Source of the DNA: Undaria pinnatifida
Lineage: Eukaryota; Sar; Phaeophyceae; Laminariales; Alariaceae
Direction: 5' to 3'
Length of the DNA stretch: 64,000 nucleotides
Assembly: GCA_012845835.1 (NCBI GenBank)
Contig: JABAKD010000027.1
Coordinates: 10,748,790 to 10,812,789 of the forward strand
Made by a program: the position numbers and the translations under genes. Numbering within the stretch: the first letter of the stretch is position 1; every line of letters begins with the position of its first letter. The notes under the pieces are model-generated. The model had not been told where the DNA came from. It saw only the letters and a program-made list of their open reading frames with translations, and made no database searches. Shown here piece after piece: positions 1 to 9,433 of the stretch.

Positions 1-536
1 TTCGCCCACCACATCACCTCCTTTGAAATTGGTTTTGGGCATCAGCGAACTGGTTCCAACGCATGCCCGTAGTGTCTTAGGTGGAGTGAGAAGCGGTAGT
101 AAAAATCAAGTGCGCTGCTCGATAAGCTGTTCCTGACCGTCGGTATACTGAACAATCTTCGGGCCGCGTCTTCTCTGTGTCAGGTGTGTGAGGAATTTCT
201 TTGTCATTTTTCAAGCAAGCGGTTGCGTTGGCATATACTACCTGGCTTTATGTAAAGGAAAGGAACACCACTGAGCGATCATCTACTACATGTTAGGGCA
301 TGTTTTCATGAACACCACTAACAAGAGCACCAGACGTGGACGCGACATCTACAGGACTACAACATCTTCGACGACAGTGGGGAGAAAACAGGACGTATAA
401 GTGTACACTATATATAGTCTATAATAATGTGGAAAGTAAGTACAGACAGGGATGTTAACACTGCGGTAAACCACACGACCAACCTATTACGCAGGGTATT
501 TCGTGCCTCCATCCGCTTACATGATTGCCTGACAAC
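1..536. other. Unassigned sequence
   Basis: I see no convincing coding frame, RNA gene or repeat in this stretch. It lies upstream of the R2 repeats. A downstream (3') part of the minus-strand gag element would be expected hereabouts, but no protease, integrase or reverse-transcriptase motif is readable on either strand. Confidence 0.4.
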
Positions 537-547
537 CTCTACCATTC

Positions 548-985
548 CAAACGCAGTGGAATGTGCCTAACGAAGTAAAGTCACCCTCGCGTTCAATAGT
601 GGTGACATCGCATGTCCACGTGAGACAACCTTTACGAAACGCAGTAGCATATGCCTGACGAAGTGAAGTCACCTTCGCCTTCAATAGTAGTGACATCGAA
701 TATATATATGACGTTGCATGCCCACCTCAACGGCTTTATTTGTAAGATGTTTCTCTGTCTTAGAATTGGCGACCTCAGAGCCCCACAGCGGCACGGTAAA
801 AATCATGGAGGTGAAATCGCACATTTGAGACAATAATAAGTTGAAAAGGAAGCACAAGCAGACGTGATACATTGCCGACCCATCGCATACCCTCCTGAGA
901 CGACCTCTACGAAACACAGTACCTTTTACCTCACGAAGTAAAATCACCCTCGCGATCAATAGTGATGACATGGCATATATACCCC
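548..985 (+). repeat. R2: 88-bp repeat, three copies
   Basis: The core (ACGCAGT, then a CTAACGAAGTAAAGTCACC-like block, then TTCAATAGTGGTGACAT) begins at about 551, 639 and 914. The first two copies are in tandem with an 88-bp period. The third is displaced by roughly 185 bp of unrelated sequence, which suggests an insertion into a former tandem array. Copy three runs directly into the R1 repeat at 963. Confidence 0.7.
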
Positions 986-1350
986 TCCCCCCTCCAAACC
1001 CGCTCGCTTTTGATCAAAACCAGGCCCCCACGTCCTTCAAAACTCCGCCCCACCCCCCTCACCGGTTATTCGACTTACAAGATTCACTTGATAAAAGGAT
1101 ACATTTCCCTTCACAGCTGTCAGATTTTGTCCCCCTCAGAAACGGGTTTTATAGTTTCCGCGCACAGACTGACTAAAATCATCCTGTTGACCCTGATAGC
1201 TACACTGTAGTTGTAAGGGGAGTCGCCGACCTATATCCTTAATGAGGACACACAACTCGTAATGCGCGCGATCGGAGTATCACACACAGCTTGCAAAGAT
1301 GAGTTTCGACGAAATCTTCGATCTCACAGCTGGAGTGTGACATGCTGCGT
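963..1350 (+). repeat. R1 interspersed repeat, copy 1
   Basis: It matches segments at 30990-31290 (+), 32895-33145 (-) and 35525-35790 (-). Shared blocks include a pyrimidine-rich start, TCACCGGTTATTCGACTTACA, AACGGGTTTTATAGTTTCCG, the GGGGAGTCGCCGACCTATA stretch and an end reading CGATCTCACAGCTGGAGT. It abuts the truncated 3' side of the gag fragment at 1438-2802 and may have replaced its pol region. No coding capacity is evident, so the class is unknown. Confidence 0.75.
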
Positions 1351-1437
1351 CAGGGCTTCCAAGTGCGCTTCGGTCTTTACCGTATCCACGCTCGTATCAC
1401 CACTTCCACCCGGCTGTGAGACCGAGAGACGAGCGTA

Positions 1438-2802
1438 TCAAATGGTGATGGTATCATCACATGACTGCTGCGATGGGGGTGCCGGCAGCTGCACCGGAAC
1501 GGAGTGCAGAACTGACGCTGCATTCTGGGGCCCAGCGCTCTGAGACACCTGGTGCTGCACCGTCTCGGCCAGCCCATAATCCACAGGCACCATCCTTTCC
1601 CGCGGCACGCGAATGTGCACGTAATCGTCGTCATTCCGCCTAGATGGTTCAGGCGAGGCAGGTTCGATCTCTGTAACCACCGCCTGTGAGGCGGTCTTAT
1701 ACGCACTAGGTCGACGGGTGTCAGTCGCAGGGGCCATCCCGGTTGCCTTGCTCCGGCTATGCTGAGTGGGACCGCTTGGGGACTGCAGCTGCTGTACAGG
1801 GGTCTGGCCGTGGGTCTGGCCATGGACGCCTTTCCCCGCCTTGCCGCACTGACTTTGGAGGCAGTCCCACTGCTGGTGTCCCTGCTTGTCACACACGAAA
1901 CACTCGTTGTTGTCGTACCGACAACCCTGCTCTGCTTTTACACCAGCGGCCTTGGCTTTCTCGCGTGAGTCGTGGTCGTCAGCAGTACTTCCCTGCGGCT
2001 TGTTCCCCTCAACAGCCACCGACCTAGCGTCACGCCGTTTTGCTTTTTGCCGGCGTACAGCATCGTTGGCCTCAATTGCGGCTTGATCCCGTTGCTGCTT
2101 GGCAATTATGCAGAACAACGCCTCGGAGTCAAACGTTACAAGATCGAAGCGCATCTTTTTTTCCACCTTGCGGCGGAACTCGAGTGGCTCGATTCCCGCC
2201 GCTATTGCCTCCACCAGAACCTTGCAATGCTTTAGCGTGCACCGCCGACCGCCGGGCCTCAACACCTCCGTAAGCCCGTTGTGAGCATCGCATTTCGGTG
2301 GAGCACGTTTTTGCATGAACACCCTGCTATCTACCGGCACGCTCGCATCCATTTTCAGCACACGGAATAACTGGCGGCAAAAATCCTCATCACTCGTCTG
2401 CTGCATATCAACGCCTGCAAACCTCATGAGCCCTTGCATTACCTCCTCCTCGGAGAGGTCGACCCAGGGCTTGCCATCATAGAACTCATCAGCCACCATC
2501 AGTTGGGTCGTCGAATCTACCAGCTCTCGCCTCCTCGCGAGTACCCGGCCTCCTCCATCTTGGTTTATGATAAGCATCTGCTGCTCGTACTTCGAGTAGG
2601 CAACAAGAAATTCACGCATATCTTCGAAGGTAACAATATCACCACCCCACCTAGGCGGCCGATCTCCCCCGATCGTCCTCTTCATTTCCGGCTTCAGCCG
2701 GCCGCCGGCTCGGCCTCCACCTCTCGGGTTGCCCCAGCTTGCAGAATGTACTTCGTCAGCACCTTGCGCTCGTGGTCCTCTTGCTGCTGTAGAGTCTTCC
2801 AT
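1438..2802 (-). CDS. Gag-like protein of a degraded LTR retrotransposon
   Basis: This is a 454-residue frame from the ATG at 2802 (MEDSTAARG...). The frame is open upstream to 2994, but that part lies in the LTR and leader, so I chose the inner ATG. A basic, Gly/Arg-rich N-terminus is followed by a helical region of roughly residues 55-240 that could be the capsid. A linker rich in K, R, D and Q precedes a canonical CX2CX4HX4C zinc knuckle (CFVCDKQGHQQWDC, residues 301-314, about 1861-1902). The tail is rich in Q, P and S. Zinc knuckles of this type bind RNA in retrotransposon Gag nucleocapsids. No protease, integrase or reverse transcriptase follows: the sequence reaches the R1 repeat within about 100 bp of the stop. 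It is therefore a 5' fragment of an element. I cannot say whether it is copia- or gypsy-type. Confidence 0.75.
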   Translation of the reverse strand: MEDSTAARGPRAQGADEVHSASWGNPRGGGRAGGRLKPEMKRTIGGDRPPRWGGDIVTFEDMREFLVAYSKYEQQMLIINQDGGGRVLARRRELVDSTTQLMVADEFYDGKPWVDLSEEEVMQGLMRFAGVDMQQTSDEDFCRQLFRVLKMDASVPVDSRVFMQKRAPPKCDAHNGLTEVLRPGGRRCTLKHCKVLVEAIAAGIEPLEFRRKVEKKMRFDLVTFDSEALFCIIAKQQRDQAAIEANDAVRRQKAKRRDARSVAVEGNKPQGSTADDHDSREKAKAAGVKAEQGCRYDNNECFVCDKQGHQQWDCLQSQCGKAGKGVHGQTHGQTPVQQLQSPSGPTQHSRSKATGMAPATDTRRPSAYKTASQAVVTEIEPASPEPSRRNDDDYVHIRVPRERMVPVDYGLAETVQHQVSQSAGPQNAASVLHSVPVQLPAPPSQQSCDDTITI

Positions 2803-2913
2803 TTTGTTTAGCTGGTGTCCCACACCGGCACGTAAAACAGTGCTTCCCGGCCTCCGAAATGCATGTTGGTCACGTTTTGGCCAGTAAGCAGAACTTACCC
2901 AATTCAATTGAAT

Positions 2914-3307
2914 TGTACCCACTCGCGCGACCGCAGACCCGGTGGTATCAGCTCCGAGGACTTCTCCTCGTAGGTTCAGAGTGCGTACGTCCACAATGCA
3001 ATAGTTCGTTCGTTATCACACGGGGAAGTGACATGCCATCGGCCATGGACCTTCCCGTTCGTAGGTCAAGATCTCAAGAGCTCATAAGAACCGCCAATAA
3101 TGACGATTGAACTCCCTGACCAAATGTATCCAACCATTCTATGTGAGGTAAAAAGCGCAAGGACACGACCACAGCGGTACAGTACCCATGAGGTGGACCC
3201 GCGAGTTGATGACACGTCGAGCCGTACATAGTCTGGACGTGAATGTTCCGCCGTTCCAATGGGGTAGACCGTTAACACGCTTCGTTTGGGTGGACGATTG
3301 ACTAACG
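2914..3307 (-). mobile_element. 5' LTR of the gag element
   Basis: This region lies just upstream of gag in the same orientation. On the minus strand it begins CGTTAG and ends GGTACA. Positions 2914-3160 match the separate LTR at 9060-9433 at roughly 88-90% by eye, and both copies stop matching right after the shared GTACA end, which is what fixes the boundary. Similarity is weaker in the first third. The first base is C where the 9-kb copy has the canonical T. No clear tRNA-primer site follows the LTR; the next bases form a palindrome, ATTCAATTGAAT. Confidence 0.6.
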
Positions 3308-3918
3308 TTTTACCAGTACAGTACAAGACCCGACGCACCAATACCTACTATACATCGGACAACACAAAGAGTTGGAGCCATTCCCAGCCTGCCGCATCCA
3401 AATCTTCGTCCACCCCCCGATCCAACAGGGGATATCACAATGTCGAGTGGAGCGGTGGACACCTTTTTCGAACAGACCACTGTAAGCGCCAGAAGCAGCA
3501 GGAGCTTGTATCAGCTGCAACCCCGAATGCTAACGAGGTAGCCGGTGAGCCCACGGCAATACTCGTAGTGTTGTTGAGGGGAAAATGTAGCTGCTCGCAC
3601 ATGCCACCTAGCTGCCGATCGGGCGTGTGTGATAGGTCAGGTCGTACATTTTTCATTTGTCGCGTATTGGCCCTTGGGAGACGATTTTTGTTTCCACCCT
3701 GTTGTGGTGCGCAAAAAGCTCGTGTGCAATGACGGATGAATGCAACGCATGTTGTGTGCCGGATCAACTGGGCAGGAAAGCATCTTGCCTCGCACGTGAT
3801 TCATACCAGCAGTCACTCGCGAACATGTGTCTTAACCACCTTCCGTTCCAGTTTGTTTCCTACGACGCCTGCACGTGCCCGGTCGTGATAGCCATGTTGC
3901 AGCTTCACGCAAACACAG
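3308..3918. other. Unassigned sequence
   Basis: A plus-strand frame open from 3286 to 3732 (148 codons, rich in S, N, Q and C) is present, but it has no recognisable domain and no supporting context. It could be a decayed part of the coiled-coil ORF at 3919-4167. Confidence 0.3.
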
Positions 3919-4167
3919 ATGTGTTTAGCGGAGAAAATTGCTCAACAGAAAAGGGCAGATGGCGACAGGAGGGATGCTGTCAGTAAGCGAGAGTTTCAAG
4001 AGCGGTTGGCCCACGAAAGAGAGATGCGGCGGAAAGAGCGTATGGAAGACAAGCAGAAACGAGCAAACGAACGAGCACATAATCGGGAGGAACTGGCTGC
4101 TGCTCGGGCTCACGAACTGGGGGCCTACCAGTTACAGAGGTTTTGCTGGCCAATATCAAAACAATGA
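3919..4167 (+). pseudogene. Charged coiled-coil ORF fragment, possibly a transposon protein tail
   Basis: Residues 10-70 of this 82-codon frame are very rich in K, R, E and A (KRADGDRRD..., REFQERLAHEREMRRKERM..., REELAAARAHELGAYQLQ) and would form a long charged helix or coiled coil. Such tails end many DNA-binding or transposon-associated proteins in stramenopiles, but I cannot name the family. After about residue 72 the composition changes; a single-base shift would keep another frame open, so a frameshift is likely. No start context or partner exon is clear. Confidence 0.35.
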
Positions 4168-4327
4168 TGAAGTCTCTCCTAAGCTGTGTCGCTGAGAAGC
4201 TGTTCATCGTTTTGAATCGGTACCGCGCACCAGTTCGTGGCTATATTCTGCGTTTTTCACGTTTGTTGTATATAGCAATTTGCACCCTACCGCGAAAGAG
4301 CGATAAGTAGATAAGTAGCGAGGACCA

Positions 4328-4740
4328 ACGCCCGAATGGGTAGGGTGGACCGTAACTGGACCAAGTCCGGCGGAAGGCCATCTCCCATGGCCTGGGGTTT
4401 TGTTAGTGGGTGAGCTTGCGCAAGTCCCACACTACCCGGAAAGATGACATTCCGGGTGGCTATCTCCACCGAAACTGACCCTCAGGTGACAGGCCGGGTC
4501 GAAATACACACGCATCCGTATACAACGGCAGCTTGCGCTGCCGGGGTTGTAACGAAGACCACTCATAGGGACAGCTTACGCTATACCTACAATGGGACCC
4601 GAAGGGTGCGCCAGCTAGCGTCGGGCTGCGAAAGCAACTGAGTTAAATCGACACACAACGCGTATGAAAATACGTGGAAGTGTGGTGAGCTAAGCTTTAT
4701 TTTTCCCCATCCGCCGGAGGATAAAAAAAAAAAGATAAAT
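4328..4740 (+). mobile_element. SINE-like family S3, near-full copy
   Basis: This segment of about 410 bp begins CAACGCCCGAATGGGTAGGG and ends with a CCGGAGGAT-A(11) tail. Its complement is found at 55085-55515, and the last ~107 bp recur at 47294-47400 with a target duplication. Shared internal blocks include TTCCGGGTGGCTATCTCCAC, CATCCGTATACAACGGCAGC and the AAATCGACACACAACG region. There is an A-rich 3' tail but no obvious tRNA-like box A/box B head. It is a non-autonomous retroposon that probably depends on a LINE. Confidence 0.75.
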
Positions 4741-4861
4741 AGCAGCAAGATTTTTTCAGTCGCTCAGAATGAGCGATATCTTACACGTGCAATATTTATA
4801 GGGCCGTATTTTTACGACGCCTTGCCCCACGTGTAAATCCATTGTACAATAATAGGTATAG

Positions 4862-5042
4862 TACAAGGGCTCCGCATGGGCGCCGGCATCCGCCGGCGCC
4901 CATGCTTCGGGTAGGGCAGGGCAGCACTTCGACAACTTAAGGTGTAGCTGTCCGATTTGGCATGCATTGAACTTTAAAGTAATGCCAAGAGCTTAATACG
5001 AACATGAGATTATGAAAGTCATGATTTTTGACAAAAAAAAAA
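4862..5042 (+). mobile_element. SINE-like family S2, headless copy
   Basis: The sequence from ACAAGGGCTCCGCATGG through GGGTAGGGCAGGGCAGCACTTCGA matches the body of the minus-strand copy at 47877-48063. The segment ends in a run of ten A at about 5033-5042, taken as the retroposon tail. The tRNA-like head seen in the 48-kb copy is absent. A 32-bp hairpin sits inside this copy only. Confidence 0.6.
4874..4905. repeat. Perfect 14-bp hairpin
   Basis: GCATGGGCGCCGGC (4874-4887) and its exact reverse complement (4892-4905) flank a four-base loop, ATCC. The other S2 copy has only GCATGGAATGTTCGGG here, so the hairpin is an addition within the element. It could form a stable stem in DNA or RNA. Confidence 0.9.
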
Positions 5043-5711
5043 CGTAATATTATACAACAACAAAGAAGGCAAGGATAGGCGAAACACACTATTACTATAT
5101 TAAATGCGCCGTCAAGTAAAAGTTGGCGTCTATCAAACAAAAATACCGAAAATAGTATTATTGAGAACCTGCGTCGCCTCTTCTAGGCGAAACGAAAGAG
5201 GCCTTGGCATTAATGAAGAGATTGCACTGCTGTCCCCGTGGCAATGGAGGTTCGAAGTCGACAGGATGCAAAGTCGGTTTGCATCAAACGTCGACATGGG
5301 GCCATGTCAGCCGGGGAGGTTTTGGAAGAAGATTGCTTTGTTTGTTACGTGAAGGCTGTCGCATTGATTGGCCTGCGTGGTTGCGGGCGAGGAGAAAAAC
5401 GAAGAAGAGGAGGGCGATCTCTCGTTGCGTCGGCGTTGTCTAAGATAGGTGCGGGGGTGGCTTTGCTCGTACGGGAGGTTGGCGTAGCGCTTCTTCTCTG
5501 TTTTTTCTCGAGAAGGCGGGATATGTGTGTCTGCTATCTTTGCTTCGTGGGTGCTTTCACGTTGTCGAAATCGGACGCGTCCCCTCAATACATAATATCC
5601 GGAGTGTCTCTACCATGACTACTGCTGATGGTGCCGTGCGTATTTCCCCAGAGACTGACATATTATTTACTGGTAGAAATAATCATACCTGGTATACCTT
5701 TCTTTGCAACA
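5043..5711. other. Unassigned sequence between two SINEs
   Basis: A plus-strand frame (5238-5618, 126 codons) is rich in R, G and V with hydrophobic stretches. It has no recognisable motif, and frames on the other strand are nearly as long. I treat it as non-coding. Confidence 0.35.
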
Positions 5712-6043
5712 TTTTTTTTTCTTCGTCCCATGTATCATCCCCGCACCATTCTAGCGCTCCCTCCCAGTAGTAACTCAGATCCGGGGTCACATAGCGGGCC
5801 CTCCTCCTCCCTCCCCACTTCATCACGTGCCTTCATTTTTACCGCGAGAAGAATCGAACATTTTCTTCCCTCGTCGACTCGCGTCGAATTGTACCTAGCA
5901 GGCGTTGTCAGCAGTTGATCTCTTTTTTTTATTGCATTTTTGCAAATTAAGTCATATTTCATCGTGGGGGGTGTCGAACTCAGGGACAACCAAACGTTAG
6001 TAGTATTCGAGGGTAAAACCATTAGACCACCGGGCGGCCGGCT
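5712..6043 (-). mobile_element. SINE-like family S1, copy A
   Basis: On the minus strand this reads: a tRNA-like head (GCCCGGTGGTCTAATGG around box A, then GAGTTCGACACCCC around box B, 5965-6043), a body containing TTCGACGCGAGTCGACGAGG, TGACCCCGGATCTGAGTTAC and CTACTGGGAGGG, and an A-tail (poly-T at 5712-5720 on the plus strand). The body recurs at 33153-33350 (-) and the whole element at 46948-47475 (+). The head cannot fold as a working tRNA because the T stem does not pair. It probably serves as an internal RNA polymerase III promoter. Confidence 0.8.
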
Positions 6044-6199
6044 GACAATTGATTAAAACAAAACAGGATCTTTGCATAGAGATTACATTCCCTCCCCCAT
6101 ATTGTATGATATTACGATGGTTGACGCGATATAGAATAAAGCGCCAAATACCTAAATATCAGCCTACGCGGAGTTTTAGATATCATGAACAACGAACGA

Positions 6200-6365
6200 T
6201 CGCGACGGCAGAGCACGGCAAAGCATAGCGCTTCGCTCTGCTGAGCTAGCGCTGCGCTTCGGTGCGCTGCTGAGCTGAGCCGCAGGGCACTGCACGGCGC
6301 TTCGTTGCTGTGAGCTATAGCGCTGCGATGGGGTGCTGGGCGGTGTGGAGCTGATGAGCCAAGCC
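6200..6365. repeat. AGCGCT-type degenerate minisatellite
   Basis: Irregular repeats of motifs such as CGCTTCG, GCTGAGC and AGCGCTGCG fill this stretch. They account for the alanine- and serine-rich reading frames seen on the minus strand, which I do not regard as genes. Confidence 0.6.
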
Positions 6366-6592
6366 CAGATCTCAGCCGGATGAAGCTTCGCCAACTAGAA
6401 AACAAATGGTGGTAATCAAAGAAAAGCTAAAGCTGAACCGTTCCGCAACTAATGCACAGGCAGCTAATTAGCGGCAAATCAACTTACTAGACAAAAAAAA
6501 AGAAAAAATCGCGAAAAGGTTCAAAATCGTGTTGGCAGAAAAACCAAATTTGCAGGAAGCAGTTGAAAGGTCAAGAAACAGGCAATATTTCA

Positions 6593-6656
6593 GTTGTTGT
6601 TGTTTTCTCGCACAATCCAGTCCGTGGTCACAGGACTGGTTCCAGTCACTCTGGAG
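6593..6656 (-). mobile_element. (AAC)n-tailed short retroposon, copy 1
   Basis: On the minus strand it reads CTCCAGAGTGACTGGAACC, TGTGACCACGGACT, GCGAGA and then an AAC-repeat tail (GTTGTTGTTGTT on the plus strand). The same 3' end occurs at 20531-20617 (+), 32325-32480 (+) and 18297-18364 (-). The constant core joined to a simple-sequence tail suggests the 3' end of a LINE or a SINE that shares it. Confidence 0.7.
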
Positions 6657-6762
6657 CAGAGGAATACACGGACTACCGGCCAATTACGCTATCGACAGCT
6701 GGCCGTGGTTGTCACGTGTCTCTGTGTTGGGGGCCCCTGCCCTGCTTCTTGTTGGCTCTTGA

Positions 6763-7680
6763 GAGTGATGCGGGTACGACTAAACTTGCCAACGGCACTC
6801 GCACTGCACTTTGAGCTATCTGCTGTAGTTCCGGTTGATACTTGTTGCTGCATTATGTGCTAGACGTTTCGCCCTTCGGCTACTGCTGCTACACCTGCTG
6901 TTGTGTGTTTGCCAATGTCGTCAGTTGGCGTTCATGCTCGTCGTACATACTGCTGTTCTCACCGAGTACGTGCGGGTTTCCTCGTACCTCAACCGTACGA
7001 CGACGAGCTCAAAACAGAAGGGAGGTGACATGAAATGGCATGGACAATGGCCACATAGAAGCGAGCACAGCGGGATAGTTCGCTGCGAATCAACCGCATT
7101 CGTTCATTCCTACAGCAGAGGTTGGCTGGAGTGTCAGCGGCCGTGCTAAAGCCAGGGCCAGAGGCCGAAGAGACGGCTCTACCTGCTTTGTTTTGTCTCG
7201 AAATTCTGTTATATATTGGACAGAGTGATGCGTGTACGACTAAACTTGCCAACGGCACTCGCACTGCACTTTGAGCTATCTGCTGTAGTTCCGGTTGCTA
7301 CTTGTTGCTGCATTATGTGCTAGACGTTTCGCCCTTCGGCTACTGCTGCAATACCTGCTATTTTGTGCTTGCCAATGTCGTCAGTTGGCGTTCATGCTCG
7401 TCGTACATACTGCTGTTCTCACCGAGTACGTACGGGTTTCCTCGTACCTCAACCGTACGACGACGAGCTCAAAACAGAAGGAAGATGACATGAAATGGCA
7501 TGGACAATGGCCACATAGAAGCGAGCACAGCGGGATAGTTCGCTGCGAATCAACCGCATTCGTTCATGCCTACAGCAGAGGCTGCCTGGAGTGTCAGCGG
7601 CCGTGCTAAAGCCAGGGCCAAAGGCCGTAGAGACGGCTCTATCTACCTGCTTTGTTTTGTCTCGAAATTCTGTTCTACGT
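6763..7680 (+). repeat. 460-bp direct tandem duplication
   Basis: The units are 6763-7222 and 7223-7680. Each begins AGAGTGATGCG and ends near TTGTCTCGAAATTCTGTT, with few substitutions by eye (roughly 95% identical). Each unit keeps a 104-codon frame (6835-7149 and 7295-7609) rich in L, C and R with a hydrophobic beginning. It lacks an ATG at its start and matches nothing I know. The duplication looks recent. Confidence 0.9.
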
Positions 7681-7785
7681 GAAAGTATCATGACTTGGGA
7701 GTTATTTTGTCACGAAACGTCTTGCCGTCGGTAATTTGTGTCACGAAGTTGTTGGATATCGTCGGTAAGTTGTGTCACGTTTTAG

Positions 7786-8215
7786 GTGAACCCAAACACA
7801 AAAAATGAATTTCCAGCCGGCAAAACGAGCAGAAACAAAAGCAATAAAATGCCGAGCAAGAAACCAAACGGACTAGTAAAAAAGTACAGCAAAGAAACTA
7901 ACGCTCGAGAGTATGCCACCGCAAAATTCCAAACATTATCACGTACCGTTTGGAAAAGATGCCAATTTTGTAAATCATTCAGGCGTTGCAGCCATTAAGA
8001 TTCAACAATTTTTCCAAAATTCCTCCTCGACACTCGCTCGTCTCGCTCGGCACCCGTCCGCGTTCACGTCGATGTGCGGAACGGACACGACAGGGTAAGG
8101 GGCGTTGGAGCCGCCCCCCGAAGGCGGCGTTCGAACCAAGCCATATTCGACCGAGAATTCCAGTTCCGCGAATCGCATACTTAGGCCGAGACAAAAACTC
8201 CGGACCAAAGTCCAT
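7786..8215 (+). repeat. R3 interspersed repeat, copy 1
   Basis: It matches, in inverse orientation, sequences at 33415-34120 and 34713-34905. Shared blocks are CGTTTGGAAAAGATGCCAAT, CCTCCTCGACA, the CCGCGTTCACGTCGA stretch, GGAGCCGCCCCCCGAAG and GAATTCCAGTTCCGCGAATC. It has no lengthy coding frame. The class is unknown; a sequence resembling box B (GGTTCGAAC) is present but no box A is clear. Confidence 0.75.
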
Positions 8216-9059
8216 GACACCAAGAATGGCTCTATATTCAAGGAATGATTTAATATATGTTTATGGCATCACGACTCACTCAGCAGTAGTATGATATCGT
8301 GACTCACCCGACAGCAGTAATGTGGAGCGGATTCTTGTGGTCAACTTACAAAATATATGAAATAGTCTGCGCCCAACGCGACGTGAAGACATGTTCAGTT
8401 GACACATCAACCGCCTGCCCCTTTTTTTTCCCTTACTGCTACATGTGATCGAATTGCGATGATATCGCTGACGTTTCAACCAACAGTAACCCAACGCGTT
8501 TGTCTGCGGGTCCTTGTGTTCAAACACACCAAGTACGTTTCAACTAACAGCAATCCAACGCATTTTTCTGCGGGTCCTTGTAGTCGGCCGTGCTGCGAAA
8601 AGAGCTCAAGGCGCTGCGGCTGAAGATCGACCTGAAGCGGGCACTCCACAGCGGTATGGGCTGTATTTTGATCATGTTGTGGTTTGGGGGGAATTCTGAA
8701 TTTTGTACTGCTTATTTCGGTTTGATCGAAAGGTTTGATTTTTTTTTTCGAGTTTTTGCTGACTTGGAATTTCTGCGCCGTGCGCTGACAGCACCTGACG
8801 CAGCCACAGCTGGCGGTTCATCGCCAAGACTGTGTGTGGACAGAGCATGTCCATGGTTGATGCTTCCGTTTCATAGGGTTGGCTATTGTGCTGGAATACA
8901 CATCCCTTATGTTGTCTAGGTTGCATGCGCATTGGTGGTGTGACGCGTGGTGCGTGGTTTGCTTGAAGATGCATTGGTGATCATTCAGCTGCTGAACAAG
9001 CGTTGGCCACGGTCAGCAAACGTGGTAGATCTTAGGTCGTGGTGAAAATGACCGGGAGG
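8216..9059. repeat. Mostly unassigned, with two small tandem duplications
   Basis: A 29-bp pair (ATCACGACTCACTCAGCAGT type) lies at about 8247-8305. A 64-bp pair begins at 8471 and 8535 (ACGTTTCAACCAACAG ... CTGCGGGTCCTTGT). The plus-strand frame from 8590 starts with a helical stretch (LRKELKALRLKIDLKRAL) that then loses coding character. It could be a scrap of a gene, but I cannot identify it. Confidence 0.5.
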
Positions 9060-9433
9060 TGTTAGACTTGACCACTGCCCAAGGTACGGACAGCTATGTT
9101 TATCAAAGGTACTCGGTCTGAGCCAACTTGAGGTTGGTAGCCCGAGATTGGGTTGTGGAGAGTGCTGTGCCGCTATGGTCGTATCATTGGTCATTTTACC
9201 TCACATAGAATGGTTGGCTACATTTGTCCAGGGAGTTTTATCGTTATTATTGGCGCTTCTTGAGAGCTCTTGAGATCTTGAAATACGAACGGGAAGGTCC
9301 ATGGCCGATGGCATGACACTTCCCCGTGTGATAACCAACGAACCAATGCATTGTGGACAAACGCATTCCGCGCATACGAGGGGAAGTCCTCGGAGCTGAT
9401 ACCACCGAGCCCGCGGTCGCGCGAGTCGGTACA
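9060..9433 (+). mobile_element. Lone LTR related to the gag element
   Basis: It begins TGTTAG and ends GTACA (TG...CA ends) and is 374 bp long. Positions 9195-9433 match the LTR at 2914-3160 on the opposite strand. A purine run (GGGAGG) sits immediately before it, as a polypurine tract would before a 3' LTR. The five bases on either side (GGAGG, GTGCC) do not match, so it is either an old solo LTR or the 3' end of an element whose interior is gone. No gag or pol lies beside it. Confidence 0.65.

Noticed and set aside
2939-2952. TGGTATCAGCTCCG on the plus strand, like a copia primer-binding site (TGGTATCAGAGC)
   Set aside because: It lies within the LTR and on the strand opposite to gag, so it cannot prime that element.
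6651-6700. Peptide DYRPITL on the plus strand, like a LINE reverse-transcriptase motif
   Set aside because: The matching stretch is a few residues long, with no neighbouring motif, and it overlaps the (AAC)n-repeat boundary. Chance is more likely.
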